Both the position numbers and the translations under genes were made by a program. This document shows positions 39,921 to 50,716 of a stretch of 63,709 nucleotides of DNA, in pieces. How positions within the stretch are numbered: the first letter of the stretch is position 1; the number at the start of each line of letters is the position of its first letter. The notes below the pieces were generated by a model. The model saw nothing but the letters and a program-made list of their open reading frames with translations. It did not search any database and had not been told where the DNA came from. The DNA comes from Pseudoalteromonas fuliginea (GTDB lineage Bacteria > Pseudomonadota > Gammaproteobacteria > Enterobacterales > Alteromonadaceae). The stretch lies in contig NZ_JJNZ01000022.1 in NCBI RefSeq assembly GCF_000690055.1, forward strand, positions 1 to 63,709, given 5' to 3'.

Positions 39921-40778
39921 ATGAATAACACGACGTCTTTTACACTTATTGCTCCGGCAAAACTCAACTTATTTTTACACATTAATGGTCGCCGTGAAGA
40001 TGGCTATCATGAGTTAGAAACGTTATTTACTTTTTTAAATTTTGGTGACGAACTGACTTTTGAGCTGATAGATACACCCGACATTTTTATAACAGGTGAC
40101 ACTAAAGGCATACCATTAACCGATAATCTAATCTATAAAGCCGCTTTATTATTAAAAACTCAGAGTAAAACACGACTGGGTGTAAAAATAAATTTAATAA
40201 AACGTTTACCAATGGGTGGCGGTGTTGGCGGTGGTTCGTCTGATGCTGCGACCACGTTATTGGCCTTAAATAAACTCTGGAAAATTGATCGTAGTTTAGA
40301 TGAATTAGCACGTTTAGGGTTACAACTAGGGGCTGATGTTCCTGTATTTGTTCGAGGTCAAAGCGCCATAGCACATGGGATTGGCGAAGAATTACACCAA
40401 GTAGAACTTGAGCAAAAATGGTACTGCGTCGTACACCCAAATCAACATGTAAGTACAGCTACAATATTTACGCATCCGGATTTAAAACGCGATACACCAA
40501 AAATTTTAGGCGATTGGAAACACCATACTTTGACCAACGATTGTGAGCCTTTAGTTAAAAAGCTCTGTCCCGAGGTTGAAAAGACCCTCCAGTGGTTGCT
40601 AAAATACGCTCCGTCGAAGATGACCGGAACAGGTTCATGTTGTTTTGTAGAATTTGCGAGTCAAGTTCAAGCACAAGATGTACTTGCTAATCTCCCCCAT
40701 ACTTGGCAGGGATTTATCGCCTCAAGCGTTAATATCTCCCCTGCTCATACGGAGTTAGCCGCCATATTCGATCAATGA
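39921..40778 (+). CDS. ispE: 4-diphosphocytidyl-2-C-methyl-D-erythritol kinase IspE
   Basis: 285 aa. GHMP-family kinase of the non-mevalonate isoprenoid pathway. The substrate-binding N terminus is APAKLNLFLHINGRREDGYH, and the ATP-binding glycine-rich loop is LPMGGGVGGGSSDAATTLL at about 95-113. The third motif is MTGTGSCCFVEF. Its start follows the lolB stop by 2 bp. Confidence 0.97.
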   Translation: MNNTTSFTLIAPAKLNLFLHINGRREDGYHELETLFTFLNFGDELTFELIDTPDIFITGDTKGIPLTDNLIYKAALLLKTQSKTRLGVKINLIKRLPMGGGVGGGSSDAATTLLALNKLWKIDRSLDELARLGLQLGADVPVFVRGQSAIAHGIGEELHQVELEQKWYCVVHPNQHVSTATIFTHPDLKRDTPKILGDWKHHTLTNDCEPLVKKLCPEVEKTLQWLLKYAPSKMTGTGSCCFVEFASQVQAQDVLANLPHTWQGFIASSVNISPAHTELAAIFDQ

Positions 40779-40866
40779 AGTAACGTACAAGTAATAATAA
40801 GTTAACTCGCAGTGGTATTTATCATTGCCCGTTAGTCCAAAATTTCAGTGCCTGAGGAACCCAACC

Positions 40867-41814
40867 GTGCCTGACATGAAGCTCTTCGCTGGTAACGCAA
40901 CACCTGAGTTAGCTCAAAAAGTTGCAAAACGTTTATATATTGAATTAGGCGATGCTGTTGTTGGCCGTTTTAGCGACGGTGAGATCAGTGTTCAAATAAA
41001 TGAAAATGTTCGTGGCTCGGATGTTTTTATATTGCAATCAACCTGTGCCCCTACAAACGATAACCTTATGGAACTTATCGTTATGGTTGATGCACTACGT
41101 CGTGCATCTGCAGGTCGTATTACTGCCGTCATTCCTTATTTTGGTTATGCCCGTCAAGATCGTCGTGTACGTTCTGCCCGTGTACCAATTACTGCTAAAG
41201 TTGTTGCAGATTTCTTATCAAGCGTTGGTGTTGACCGTGTTCTTACGGTTGATTTACACGCAGAGCAAATCCAAGGCTTCTTTGATGTACCAGTGGATAA
41301 CGTATTCGGTAGCCCTGTATTACTTGAAGATATGAAAGAGCGTCATTTTGATGATGTCGTGATTGTATCTCCAGATATTGGTGGTGTTGTTCGAGCTCGC
41401 GCTATTGCAAAATTACTAAATGATACTGATTTAGCTATTATTGATAAACGCCGCCCACAAGCAAACGTTTCTCAAGTAATGCATATTATTGGTGACGTTG
41501 AAGGCCGTGATTGTATTATCGTCGATGATATGATTGATACCGGTGGTACCTTATGTAAAGCAGCTGAAGCACTTAAAGAACATGGTGCAAAGCGTGTATT
41601 TGCTTATGCTACCCACCCGATTCTTTCAGGTAAAGCAGCAGAAAATTTACGTGACTCAGTAATTGATGAAGTTATTGTAACTGACTCAATTCCATTATCT
41701 GAGGAACTTAAAGCCCTTGATAAAATTAAGGTATTAACGCTTGCAGATATGTTAGCGGAAACTATTCGTCGTATTAGTAACGAGGAATCTATTTCAGCGA
41801 TGTTCGAGCACTAA
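40867..41814 (+). CDS. prs: Ribose-phosphate pyrophosphokinase
   Basis: 315 aa when started at GTG 40867, exactly the E. coli length. GAGGA lies about 9 nt upstream, and the N terminus reads [17 protein letters not shown]. It makes PRPP from ribose 5-phosphate and ATP for nucleotide, His and Trp synthesis. Seen: the flexible loop [15 protein letters not shown] and the PRPP-binding [12 protein letters not shown]. It follows ispE after 88 bp and ends at a strong terminator. Confidence 0.97.
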   Translation: MPDMKLFAGNATPELAQKVAKRLYIELGDAVVGRFSDGEISVQINENVRGSDVFILQSTCAPTNDNLMELIVMVDALRRASAGRITAVIPYFGYARQDRRVRSARVPITAKVVADFLSSVGVDRVLTVDLHAEQIQGFFDVPVDNVFGSPVLLEDMKERHFDDVVIVSPDIGGVVRARAIAKLLNDTDLAIIDKRRPQANVSQVMHIIGDVEGRDCIIVDDMIDTGGTLCKAAEALKEHGAKRVFAYATHPILSGKAAENLRDSVIDEVIVTDSIPLSEELKALDKIKVLTLADMLAETIRRISNEESISAMFEH

Positions 41815-41834
41815 AATCAAACATTTCTGAATAT

Positions 41835-41859
41835 AAAAGCGCCTTTAGGCGCTTTTTTT
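41835..41859 (+). terminator. Intrinsic terminator after prs
   Basis: AAAAGCGCC / GGCGCTTTTTTT arms with a TTTA loop and a T run, 21 bp after the prs stop. Confidence 0.92.
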
Positions 41860-41892
41860 GTAAGCGATGTATATTTTAAAATCGTGTGGTGG

Positions 41893-41938
41893 TATGATAG
41901 CGCGCCTTTTGGCTGGGGTCCTTGGTCGCAAAGGCCCT
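41893..41938 (+). promoter_or_regulatory. rplY promoter -10 and leader hairpin
   Basis: TATGAT at 41893-41898 is followed by a GC-rich GCGCGCC, suggesting a -10 element with a stringent-type discriminator; the -35 is weak. At about 41916-41938 GGGTCCTTG and CAAAGGCCC can form a leader stem before the ribosome site of rplY. Given that L25 proteins bind 5S rRNA, autoregulation is conceivable but not shown. Confidence 0.45.
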
Positions 41939-41962
41939 ACACATTTAATTATTGGAGACATC

Positions 41963-42574
41963 ATGTCTAACAAAACTTACACTTATAACGCTGAACTTCG
42001 CGTAGAAACTGGTACTGGTGCGAGCCGCCGCCTACGTCGCGAAGACAAAGTTCCAGCAATCCTTTACGGAGCTGATAAAGAAGCTTTATCACTTACTTTT
42101 GCTCATAAAGATATGATCAAAGCACAAGAAGACGAAGGCTTTTACACGCATATCCTTACGCTTAACGTAGATGGCGAAGCTGTTGAAGTAATCTTAAAAG
42201 ATATCCAACGTCACCCATTCAAGCCTAAGCTTACTCACCTTGATTTCCAACGTGTAGATGCTACTCATAAATTTCAAACTAAAGTTCCTCTACACTTCAT
42301 CGGTGAAGAGATTGTAACTAAAGCTGGCGCAACTGTTGTTCACCAGTTAACTGAAGTTGAAATTACGTGTCTTCCAAAAGCACTTCCAGAATTCATTGAA
42401 GTAGATGTTTCTAAGTTTGTTGTTGGCGATTCTGTTCATATTTCTGACCTTACTTTCCCTAAAGGCGTTAGCTCTGTAGATTTAGGTAAAGGCGAAGGCC
42501 ATGATCAGTCTATCCTGACTATCAAAGCAAACAAAGCAGCTCCAGTTGAAGACGACGCTGCAGCAGCAGAATAA
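41963..42574 (+). CDS. rplY: 50S ribosomal protein L25 (CTC type)
   Basis: 203 aa. It binds 5S rRNA. Unlike the 94-aa E. coli L25 this is the two-domain CTC/TL5 form: an N-terminal 5S-binding beta barrel (about 1-95, with ASRRLRREDKVPAILYG) and a C-terminal beta domain (about 96-190), then an acidic-alanine tail. I start at ATG 41963 with GGAG upstream; upstream in-frame codons fall in the leader. Precedes pth. Confidence 0.96.
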   Translation: MSNKTYTYNAELRVETGTGASRRLRREDKVPAILYGADKEALSLTFAHKDMIKAQEDEGFYTHILTLNVDGEAVEVILKDIQRHPFKPKLTHLDFQRVDATHKFQTKVPLHFIGEEIVTKAGATVVHQLTEVEITCLPKALPEFIEVDVSKFVVGDSVHISDLTFPKGVSSVDLGKGEGHDQSILTIKANKAAPVEDDAAAAE

Positions 42575-42593
42575 TTTTTAAGGTCTCGCAACC

Positions 42594-43178
42594 TTGAATT
42601 CTATTCAAATGCTTGTGGGCCTGGCTAATCCAGGCCCCGAATACGCAAACACACGCCACAATGCAGGTGCTTGGTTTATCGAGCAAATCGCTGCACGCTA
42701 TAACTGCACCCTAAAACACGATCCTAAGTATCACGGCCTTACAGGCAAAGTGATAATTCAAGGCCAAGAATTCAAATTATTGATCCCCACTACTTACATG
42801 AATTTAAGTGGTAAAGCGGTCAGTAGTTTAGCTAATTTTTTCAAAATCCCTGTCGAGGACATTTTAGTTGCCCATGACGAATTGGATTTAGACCCAGGCG
42901 TTGCCAAATTAAAAAAAGGCGGCGGGCATGGCGGTCATAATGGTTTAAAAGACATTATTGCAAAAATGGCAAATCAAAAAGACTTTATGCGCTTGCGCAT
43001 TGGTGTAGGTCATCCGGGGCATCGTGAAATGGTAACTGGTTGGGTGCTTGGAAAAGCGGCCAAAGAAGACCAAGAAAAAATGGATGCTGCTGTTGATGAA
43101 GCAGTTCGTTGCATGGAAATGCTTGCAAAAGATGGTGTGTTAAAAGCACAAAACAGACTACATTCGTTTAAACCCTAG
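42594..43178 (+). CDS. pth: Peptidyl-tRNA hydrolase
   Basis: 194 aa. It cleaves peptidyl-tRNA released from stalled ribosomes. Seen: [19 protein letters not shown] with the catalytic His20-equivalent in [24 protein letters not shown] and [11 protein letters not shown]. The start is probably TTG at 42594, which gives the family length before LVGLANPG; an ATG five codons later is the alternative. Between rplY and ychF, as expected. Confidence 0.96.
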   Translation: MNSIQMLVGLANPGPEYANTRHNAGAWFIEQIAARYNCTLKHDPKYHGLTGKVIIQGQEFKLLIPTTYMNLSGKAVSSLANFFKIPVEDILVAHDELDLDPGVAKLKKGGGHGGHNGLKDIIAKMANQKDFMRLRIGVGHPGHREMVTGWVLGKAAKEDQEKMDAAVDEAVRCMEMLAKDGVLKAQNRLHSFKP

Positions 43179-43231
43179 TAACTTGGGTCCAAGTACACCG
43201 TTTAAACGAATTCTAAACAAGGTATCTTACT

Positions 43232-44323
43232 ATGGGTTTTAAATGTGGCATCGTTGGCTTGCCTAACGTTGGTAAATCAACGCTTTTCAATGCACTAACT
43301 AAAGCGGGTATTGAAGCCGCTAACTTTCCTTTTTGTACCATTGAGCCTAATACAGGTGTGGTACCTGTGCCAGATCCTCGTCTAGACGAACTTGCTAAAA
43401 TTGTTAATCCTCAACGAATTCTTACCACTAGTATGGAATTTGTAGACATTGCAGGATTAGTAAAAGGCGCATCTAAAGGTGAAGGCCTTGGTAACCAGTT
43501 TTTAGCTAATATTCGTGAAACCGATGCAATTGGCCACGTAGTTCGCTGTTTTGAAGATGAAAACATCATCCACGTAGCTGGTACTATTGACCCTGCTGAC
43601 GATATTGACGTAATCAACACTGAGTTAGTACTTGCTGATATGGATAGCGCTGAAAAAGCCCTTTTCCGTAATGCAAAAAAAGCAAAAGGTGGCGATAAAG
43701 ACGCTAAAGAGCAAAATGCTGTCCTTGAAAAAGTAAAAGTACATCTTGATGAAGGCTTAACTTTACGTGGTCTAGCACTTACTAAAGAAGAAAAAGCAGC
43801 AATCAGCTCTATTAACTTCTTAACGATTAAACCAACAATGTATATTGCAAACGTTGCTGAAGATGGTTTTGAAAATAACCCATACCTTGATCGTGTACGC
43901 GCTATTGCTGCAGCTGAAGATGCGATTGTTGTTCCTGTATGTGCCGCTATCGAGTCTGAGCTTTCAGAGCTAGATGACGAAGACAAGCTTGAGTTTATGG
44001 CTGATCTTGGTCTAGAAGAGCCAGGTCTTAACCTTGTTATTCGTGGTGGTTATGAATTACTACAGTTACAAACTTATTTCACAGCTGGCGTAAAAGAAGT
44101 GCGTGCATGGACAATCCCTGTAGGTGCGACAGCGCCACAAGCAGCGGGTAAAATCCATACTGACTTCGAGCGTGGCTTTATTCGTGCGCAAACTATTGCT
44201 TTTGACGACTTTGTTGCCTTTAAAGGTGAGAGTGGCGCAAAAGAAGCAGGCAAGATGCGTCAAGAAGGTAAAGAGTACATTGTTAAAGATGGCGATGTAA
44301 TGAACTTCTTGTTCAACGTATAA
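43232..44323 (+). CDS. ychF: Redox-regulated ATPase YchF
   Basis: 363 aa. Obg-family P-loop protein that prefers ATP and associates with ribosomes. Walker A is GLPNVGKST at residues 9-17, with G3-type [10 protein letters not shown] and a degenerate G4 (in place of NKxD) that fits ATP use. A coiled coil follows at about 130-190 and a TGS domain at the C terminus ([20 protein letters not shown]). It follows pth by 53 bp; terminator after it. Confidence 0.97.
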   Translation: MGFKCGIVGLPNVGKSTLFNALTKAGIEAANFPFCTIEPNTGVVPVPDPRLDELAKIVNPQRILTTSMEFVDIAGLVKGASKGEGLGNQFLANIRETDAIGHVVRCFEDENIIHVAGTIDPADDIDVINTELVLADMDSAEKALFRNAKKAKGGDKDAKEQNAVLEKVKVHLDEGLTLRGLALTKEEKAAISSINFLTIKPTMYIANVAEDGFENNPYLDRVRAIAAAEDAIVVPVCAAIESELSELDDEDKLEFMADLGLEEPGLNLVIRGGYELLQLQTYFTAGVKEVRAWTIPVGATAPQAAGKIHTDFERGFIRAQTIAFDDFVAFKGESGAKEAGKMRQEGKEYIVKDGDVMNFLFNV

Positions 44324-44360
44324 GTACAAATTAAACCAATTTAGATTGGTAATAATTTTT

Positions 44361-44388
44361 AAAGGCTCGTTTTTACGAGCCTTTTTTG
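44361..44388 (+). terminator. Intrinsic terminator after ychF
   Basis: AAAGGCTCGT / ACGAGCCTTTTTT with a TTTT loop, 37 bp after ychF. The following 44389-44700 holds no gene I can support. Confidence 0.92.
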
Positions 44389-44700
44389 TACCCTCAGCTT
44401 TATAAACTTATAAAATTGATGTAATCACAAGCTAAAAGTCAGCGTTTAATCTAAAAAATACACAGCGGCGAAGATTTAACCTCAATAAAAAATACCTCAT
44501 CGACAAGTTAATGTTAAGTCCCTAACAATTTGTTTAATTATCAAACAGTTTTAAATTGCAGGCTTTTGCTCTTTTTTATTTAACTGTAAATTTTGTATGT
44601 GAATTGTAGTCAAAAAATCATCATTTTTATTAAAAGTTAGCCGCTTAGCTTAATTTTCCTGCAAACAAACACTGTTAAGTGTTTTTTTGCAAAAAAGGTG

Positions 44701-44729
44701 TTGACGAATTTGGGTCATATCAGCATAAT
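44701..44729 (+). promoter_or_regulatory. Sigma70 promoter of the Met-Leu-Gln tRNA array
   Basis: TTGACG, a 17-bp spacer, CATAAT, then discriminator ACGCCCCGCAC, 40 bp before the first tRNA. The discriminator is almost identical to those of the other two tRNA promoters in the window. Confidence 0.8.
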
Positions 44730-44769
44730 ACGCCCCGCACTCAGCGATGAAGTGCTAACAAAAAAAGAT

Positions 44770-44846
44770 GGCTAAGTAGCTCAGCTGGTTAGAGCACATC
44801 ACTCATAATGATGGGGTCACAGGTTCAAATCCCGTCTTAGCCACCA
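44770..44846 (+). tRNA. tRNA-Met (anticodon CAT), copy 1
   Basis: 77 nt with acceptor GGCTAAG/CTTAGCC, anticodon loop CTCATAA and encoded CCA. The body matches elongator methionine tRNA (TAGAGCACATCACTCATAAT). Confidence 0.95.
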
Positions 44847-44893
44847 TTATTTTTTTGTTGCTCAATGAAGAGTTTAAAATAACTACCTTGTGT

Positions 44894-44978
<85 letters not shown>

Positions 44979-45017
44979 TAATTCTTGATAAGAATTAAAA
45001 CTATCAATTGTTATTGT

Positions 45018-45092
45018 TGGGATATCGCCAAGCGGTAAGGCACCAGGTTTTGATCCTGGCATTCCCAGGTTCAAATCCTGGTATCCCAGCCA
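45018..45092 (+). tRNA. tRNA-Gln (anticodon TTG), copy 1
   Basis: 75 nt with acceptor TGGGATA/TATCCCA, anticodon loop TTTTGAT (TTG) and encoded CCA. Confidence 0.96.
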
Positions 45093-45097
45093 ACAAT

Positions 45098-45174
45098 GGC
45101 TAAGTAGCTCAGCTGGTTAGAGCACATCACTCATAATGATGGGGTCACAGGTTCAAATCCCGTCTTAGCCACCA
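45098..45174 (+). tRNA. tRNA-Met (anticodon CAT), copy 2
   Basis: 77 nt, identical to copy 1. It starts 5 nt after the preceding tRNA-Gln. Confidence 0.95.
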
Positions 45175-45263
45175 TTTCTTATTTTAGAAGTGGCTCTGCA
45201 AGAGTTAAATTGCACTCAATGAAGAGTTTAAAATAACTACCTGTGTTTTATTACACAAACGAT

Positions 45264-45348
<85 letters not shown>

Positions 45349-45387
45349 TTTCTTGATAAGAAATAAAATTATCAATTAATTCTTTGT

Positions 45388-45462
45388 TGGGATATCGCCA
45401 AGCGGTAAGGCACCAGGTTTTGATCCTGGCATTCCCAGGTTCAAATCCTGGTATCCCAGCCA
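45388..45462 (+). tRNA. tRNA-Gln (anticodon TTG), copy 2
   Basis: 75 nt, identical to copy 1, CCA encoded. Confidence 0.96.
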
Positions 45463-45533
45463 ACTTCTTCTACCAAGGAAAGTTGGACATAAAGAATAGC
45501 TCTGCTTAGAGTTTAAATGAGCAAATTGTTGAT

Positions 45534-45618
<85 letters not shown>

Positions 45619-45658
45619 TGTTCTTGATACGAACTAAACCTATCAAATAATTCTTTGT

Positions 45659-45733
45659 TGGGATATCGCCAAGCGGTAAGGCACCAGGTTTTGATCCTGG
45701 CATTCCCAGGTTCAAATCCTGGTATCCCAGCCA
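45659..45733 (+). tRNA. tRNA-Gln (anticodon TTG), copy 3
   Basis: 75 nt, identical to the other Gln copies, CCA encoded. Confidence 0.96.
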
Positions 45734-45804
45734 ACTTCTTCTACCAAGGAAAGTTGGATAAAAGAATAGCTCTCGCTTAGAGTTTAAATGAGCAAATTAG
45801 TGAT

Positions 45805-45889
<85 letters not shown>

Positions 45890-45928
45890 TGTTCTTATTA
45901 AGAACTAAAACTAATGCAAATTTATAGT

Positions 45929-46003
45929 TGGGATATCGCCAAGCGGTAAGGCACCAGGTTTTGATCCTGGCATTCCCAGGTTCAAATCCTGGTATCCCAG
46001 CCA
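45929..46003 (+). tRNA. tRNA-Gln (anticodon TTG), copy 4
   Basis: 75 nt, last of the array, CCA encoded. The convergent GGDEF-EAL gene stops only 5 bp further on, and no intrinsic terminator is visible between them. Confidence 0.96.
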
Positions 46004-46008
46004 ATTTG

Positions 46009-47604
46009 TTAAACTACCCCACCTATTTCTTCATTTAAGTACTTCAGTATAAAATCATTAATTTTAATAGGTTTGCTATAATAATACCCTTGTAAATAAT
46101 CACATTTCATTGCTGTGAGTGTATTTCTAAGCGCTTTATTTTCAATGCCCTCTGCCACTACTTTACAATTAAGTCTGCTAGCTAAAAATAACGTTGATTC
46201 TACAATCGCATAGTCAGCGGGTTGTGTTAGCATATCTTTAATAAATGACCGGTCTATTTTTATTTGGTTGATTGGTAACTCTCTTAGTAATGATAACGAA
46301 GAAAATCCAGTCCCAAAATCATCTACACTAAACTCAAAACCGCGGTCGTTAAGCTTGTACATCATAGTGCGAGCGGCTTCTATATTTGTCATCATAGCAC
46401 CCTCTGTGATTTCAAAAATTATTGAGTCACTCAACGTCGGATCGACACTGATTAATTGCTCAATAAGCTCGTAAAAATCTTGGCTCTCTAAATCCCTTGT
46501 TGATAAATTTACGTGAATAGCCCCGATAAACCCCAAAGCTTTTAACGACTTTAAATGATTTATAGTTTCTAACACCACCCACTTGGAAATATTTAAAATT
46601 AACCCCATTTGCTCAGCTGTTTTAATAAACACCTCAGGGCTAATAAATGAACCATCACTTTGTGGCCAGCGTATTAATGCTTCAGCTCCATGCATTTCAT
46701 TAAGGTTAGAAGAAAATATTGGTTGTAAATAAAGCTCAAACTCTTCATTTTTCAATGCTTGCTTTATAAGTAAGGACATATCAAATAAATTATCCGCCCT
46801 AATGCTCAAATCCTTAAAATAAATAACAATCTGTTGCTGTGTCTTTTTTGCTTCATGCAGCGCTAAATCAGCCTGTTTGAATAGTTCGTTAGTTTGCATA
46901 CTATGTTTGGGGTAATAGCTCACTCCAATTCTTAGCTTAACGCGTATAGTTTGTTCATAAATTAAAAAAGGTTTTTGTACTGACTTATTTATTAATTGAA
47001 TACATAAATCATACTTATCCTGAGTGGCTGAGTTTAAAAGCAATGCAAATTCATCTCCCCCGATTCTATATAACTTAGCAATCTCGGATAAGTGTTGGCT
47101 TAATGTTTTGGAAAATGCACACAACAACAAATCCCCAAAATTATTTCCATAAGTATCGTTTACACGTTTAAAGTTATTTAAATCTATTAAAAACAAAATG
47201 AAAGGTTGGTTATATTCTATGTTCTCATTGAGTACATTAAAGAATTTTTTACGTTTAGGTAGGTTAGTTAAACTATCGTGTTCAGCTAGAAATTGTTGGT
47301 GTTGAGCTGATCGCTCTAGCTCTAAGATACTTTTGAGGCTTAACCTAACAACTAAATACACAAATGTGCCGCCACCAACTAAAATAAATGAAACACTAGT
47401 TGTTACAAACGGTTCACTACCATAAAAAGTAAAATAATAAAGTACCCAACAGTAGCCAAAAATAAACAGCACAATTAAAATAAGCTGTAAGCTCCATGCA
47501 AACCGATTCGTTCTTTTGCATACTTGTATTGTTGGTTTGATACTTACAGTTAACAGTAATATCCCTACTATAATCATAAAAATAAATGGCTTATCCACAG
47601 ACAC
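46009..47604 (-). CDS. GGDEF-EAL cyclic di-GMP protein
   Basis: 531 aa. Two N-terminal membrane helices with little periplasmic sequence (about 7-25 and 33-85, possibly three), a GGDEF domain with intact GGDEF at about 180, and an EAL domain with GAEALIRW at about 305. The EAL site residues look complete: HVNLS, FEITEG, VDDFGTG, IKIDRSFI, VAEGIE and LQGYY. The inhibitory RxxD site before GGDEF is absent. It could therefore make or degrade cyclic di-GMP; phosphodiesterase activity is the safer prediction. No partner gene. It is convergent with the tRNA array. Confidence 0.93.
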   Translation of the reverse strand: MSVDKPFIFMIIVGILLLTVSIKPTIQVCKRTNRFAWSLQLILIVLFIFGYCWVLYYFTFYGSEPFVTTSVSFILVGGGTFVYLVVRLSLKSILELERSAQHQQFLAEHDSLTNLPKRKKFFNVLNENIEYNQPFILFLIDLNNFKRVNDTYGNNFGDLLLCAFSKTLSQHLSEIAKLYRIGGDEFALLLNSATQDKYDLCIQLINKSVQKPFLIYEQTIRVKLRIGVSYYPKHSMQTNELFKQADLALHEAKKTQQQIVIYFKDLSIRADNLFDMSLLIKQALKNEEFELYLQPIFSSNLNEMHGAEALIRWPQSDGSFISPEVFIKTAEQMGLILNISKWVVLETINHLKSLKALGFIGAIHVNLSTRDLESQDFYELIEQLISVDPTLSDSIIFEITEGAMMTNIEAARTMMYKLNDRGFEFSVDDFGTGFSSLSLLRELPINQIKIDRSFIKDMLTQPADYAIVESTLFLASRLNCKVVAEGIENKALRNTLTAMKCDYLQGYYYSKPIKINDFILKYLNEEIGGVV

Positions 47605-47740
47605 TCTTTAAATGCAATTTGTTATACATTTAGTATGGCTAATAAATCTAATAACGAAATAAAATACATTAAAAAGCTCAGGGTAGCCCACTTACCAAAT
47701 ATGATTGTTGTTTTATGAAGAGGTTATAACTTTTAAGGGC

Positions 47741-47764
47741 GCGATTAACAGCATTGTTAATCGC
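47741..47764. repeat. Perfect 10-bp inverted repeat downstream of ubiF
   Basis: GCGATTAACA / TGTTAATCGC arms with a GCAT loop. It lies 28 bp beyond the ubiF stop on the minus strand without a good T tract. It may be the ubiF transcript end or an operator for the GGDEF-EAL gene, whose start is 137 bp further. Confidence 0.55.
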
Positions 47765-47791
47765 TTTATTAGGGGGTAATCTTTTTAGAAA

Positions 47792-48973
47792 CTAACTTAG
47801 CTCTCCGCTAATGGCATATTTTAACACCCAGTTTTTTATTGGCCCTGTATTATTAGCCATTTTTAAAAACTGGCTACGTGCCCATTTAAGCGGCGCTACT
47901 TGGTTAGAAAAGCCAAAGTAACAGGCATCCATCATGCTCATCATTAACAAATTAGCCTTACGGCGAGCTCGCTCATACTCTTTAAGCATTAACGGGCACC
48001 CTATATCCCCTGCATTGTCTAAAACCTCAGCAAGTGCCACTACGTCCTGAAAACCTAAATTTACACCCTGCCCTGCAAGCGGATTAATTGTATGTGCAGC
48101 GTCGCCCACTAAAACCAAACGCCCTTGCGAATAATTGTTAGCATGTTGGCGAGTAAGCGGAAATATCGCATGGGTTTGTACTTCAAAGTCTCCAGCAAGC
48201 TCTGGGAATTTATTAAGTATGTGCGTTTTTAACTGAGTTGGGCTTAGCCCTTTAAATGCTTGCAGTGTATTTGCATCGTCGTACCAAATTAAATTAGCGT
48301 GCGGTGCCTGCATTGGCAAAAATGCGAGTGGCCCACTTGGCGTAAACTGCTGCCAGGTTTTAATTTGTTGCGGCGCATCGAGTTTAATTAACACCCCCAT
48401 GCAATGCTGCTGGTACTGCCACCCCGTAATACCAATATTCGCCTTATCACGCAATTGCGACTGCCCACCATCGGCTGCAATTACTAAATCAGCGGTATAG
48501 GTTTGAGCGCCATACTCAAGCGTAATTAAATCACTGGTTTGCTCTATTTTAGTAATCGGTGTGGCTTGCTCAATAACCTCAATCTTATAATGATCAAATT
48601 GCTGCCATAAACAGGCTTGAATTAAATTATTTTCAATCAAATGACCTAAATGCGTGGTGTTTATATCGGCGCAATCAAATAACAAATTGTCACCACCGCG
48701 TTCAAAAGCCTCTAATTGTTGATAAGGCGCTATGCGGTTTTGTCTTAAAAGCGGCATGGCACCTAATTCATCAAGCAAATTTTCTGAAAAACGATTAATA
48801 GCTGACACTCTAATATCCACCTTATCGCTACTAAAAATGTGCGATGGGTCTATTAGGTGTTTTTCGATTATACGTACGCCAAAGCCTTGCTGGGCAAGCT
48901 TTATCGCCATAGCCGCGCCAACCATGCCCCCACCAACCACTATCACATTATTTTTAGTCATGTTTTTCATCAT
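47792..48973 (-). CDS. ubiF: Ubiquinone biosynthesis FAD monooxygenase UbiF
   Basis: 393 aa from the ATG at 48973; an ATG at 48961 is also possible. UbiH/COQ6-family hydroxylase. FAD-binding VIVVGGGMVGAAMAIKLAQ at the N terminus, a central ADGGQSQLRD, and the second FAD motif LVGDAAHTINPLAGQGVNLG. I assign UbiF, not UbiH, from its divergent position next to miaB, the E. coli arrangement; sequence alone would allow either. It hydroxylates the quinone ring during ubiquinone synthesis. Confidence 0.88.
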   Translation of the reverse strand: MMKNMTKNNVIVVGGGMVGAAMAIKLAQQGFGVRIIEKHLIDPSHIFSSDKVDIRVSAINRFSENLLDELGAMPLLRQNRIAPYQQLEAFERGGDNLLFDCADINTTHLGHLIENNLIQACLWQQFDHYKIEVIEQATPITKIEQTSDLITLEYGAQTYTADLVIAADGGQSQLRDKANIGITGWQYQQHCMGVLIKLDAPQQIKTWQQFTPSGPLAFLPMQAPHANLIWYDDANTLQAFKGLSPTQLKTHILNKFPELAGDFEVQTHAIFPLTRQHANNYSQGRLVLVGDAAHTINPLAGQGVNLGFQDVVALAEVLDNAGDIGCPLMLKEYERARRKANLLMMSMMDACYFGFSNQVAPLKWARSQFLKMANNTGPIKNWVLKYAISGELS

Positions 48974-49217
48974 TTTATTATTACTTGAGTCTGTTTTGAT
49001 TGTATCAAAATTAATTTGTTTTATACCAGAGGATATCCCTAACAGCACATTAAACTGGCCTCGTATTGATTTGAGATCACAAACATGAAAACTATACTTG
49101 GATCTGGGCGGGTATCCAGCTAAAATACGCGTCCTTTAAGTGAGCATGCTTGCTCCTTAATCCTGTTTCAAGCACATTTTTGTGCCACTATCGAATTGAA
49201 CACGAGGCTATATTTCA

Positions 49218-50666
49218 ATGAGCAAAAAGCTGCATATTAAAACCTGGGGTTGTCAGATGAACGAATACGACTCTCAGAAAATGGCTGAACTTTTAGATGC
49301 CACTAACGGCTACCAGCTAACTGAAGATGCAACAGATGCCGACGTAATCTTACTCAACACCTGTTCAATTCGTGAAAAAGCACAAGAAAAAGTATTTCAC
49401 CAGTTAGGTCGTTGGAAGTTGTTAAAAGACGACAAGCCAGATTTAATAATTGGTGTAGGTGGGTGTGTTGCTTCACAAGAAGGTGACTCTATTCGTCAAC
49501 GTGCGCCATTTGTAGATGTTATTTTTGGCCCACAAACACTACACCGTTTACCAGAAATGATTAAACAAGTGCAAGGCGACAAAGGCTCATCGGTAATTGA
49601 TATTTCATTCCCAGAGATTGAAAAATTTGACCGCCTGCCAGAGCCAAAAGCTGATGGCCCATCTGCGTTTGTATCAATTATGGAAGGCTGTTCTAAATAC
49701 TGTACTTTTTGTGTTGTACCTTATACTCGCGGCGAAGAAGTTAGTCGCCCAGTAGATGACGTATTACTTGAAATTGCACAGCTTGCTGAGCAAAACGTAC
49801 GTGAAGTTAACCTATTAGGCCAAAACGTAAATGCATACCGCGGAGACACGCACGATGGCGAAATTTGTTACTTCTCAGATTTAATTCGTCTTATTGCTGC
49901 TATTGATGGTATTGACCGTATTCGTTACACCACATCGCATCCGGTAGAATTTACGCCAGACATCATTGAGGTTTACGCCGATGTACCAGAGCTTGTAGAT
50001 CACTTACACCTACCAGTACAAAGTGGTTCAGACCGTATATTAAACCTAATGAAACGTGGCCATACGGCAATTGAATACAAATCGACAATTCGTAAGTTAC
50101 GTAAAATTCGCCCTAACTTAAGCATGTCGTCAGATTTCATTATTGGTTTTCCAGGCGAAAGTAAAGAAGACTTTGAAGCAACCATGAAGCTTATTAGCGA
50201 CATTGGTTTTGATATGAGCTTTAGCTTTATTTACAGTGCGCGCCCAGGTACGCCAGCGGCAGATTTGCCAGATGACGTAACAGAGCAAGAGAAAAAAGAA
50301 CGCTTATACTTACTACAAAACCGTATTACACAAATGGCGCAGCAAATTAGCCGTCAAATGTTCGATACAGAGCAACGTATCCTTGTTGAAGGTCCTTCTA
50401 AGAAGAACCCAATGGAATTACGTGGCCGTACCGAAAACAACCGTGTAGTAAACTTTGTTGGCCCGCACACAGTGATCGGACAGTTTGTTGATGTACGTAT
50501 TACCGAAGCACTGCCTAACTCTTTACGTGGTGACTTAATTCGTACAGAATCAGAAATGAACTTACGACGTGAAGTCGCTCCTTCAGCTATTTTAACTAAA
50601 GCTGCAGCTGCAGAGCCAAAACCAGACACTGTTAACGAAATTGGCGTAGCTACTTTCGTTCCTTAG
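49218..50666 (+). CDS. miaB: tRNA methylthiotransferase MiaB
   Basis: 482 aa. Radical SAM enzyme adding the 2-methylthio group to i6A37 of tRNAs. N-terminal UPF0004 domain with cysteines in [21 protein letters not shown] and GGCVA. The radical SAM cluster CxxxCxxC lies in [16 protein letters not shown] at about 156, and a C-terminal TRAM domain follows. Slightly longer at its C terminus than E. coli MiaB (474 aa). First gene of miaB-ybeZ-ybeY-ybeX-lnt. Confidence 0.97.
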   Translation: MSKKLHIKTWGCQMNEYDSQKMAELLDATNGYQLTEDATDADVILLNTCSIREKAQEKVFHQLGRWKLLKDDKPDLIIGVGGCVASQEGDSIRQRAPFVDVIFGPQTLHRLPEMIKQVQGDKGSSVIDISFPEIEKFDRLPEPKADGPSAFVSIMEGCSKYCTFCVVPYTRGEEVSRPVDDVLLEIAQLAEQNVREVNLLGQNVNAYRGDTHDGEICYFSDLIRLIAAIDGIDRIRYTTSHPVEFTPDIIEVYADVPELVDHLHLPVQSGSDRILNLMKRGHTAIEYKSTIRKLRKIRPNLSMSSDFIIGFPGESKEDFEATMKLISDIGFDMSFSFIYSARPGTPAADLPDDVTEQEKKERLYLLQNRITQMAQQISRQMFDTEQRILVEGPSKKNPMELRGRTENNRVVNFVGPHTVIGQFVDVRITEALPNSLRGDLIRTESEMNLRREVAPSAILTKAAAAEPKPDTVNEIGVATFVP

Positions 50667-50716
50667 TCACACAATTAGCGCCAGTTAACGCTGGCGCAGT
50701 ACGATAGGAAGCAATT

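Noticed and set aside
44333..44349. ACCAATTTAGATTGGT palindrome after ychF
   Set aside because: Its arms resemble repeat A/B ends but it is too short to call a relic; it may be part of the 3' untranslated region.
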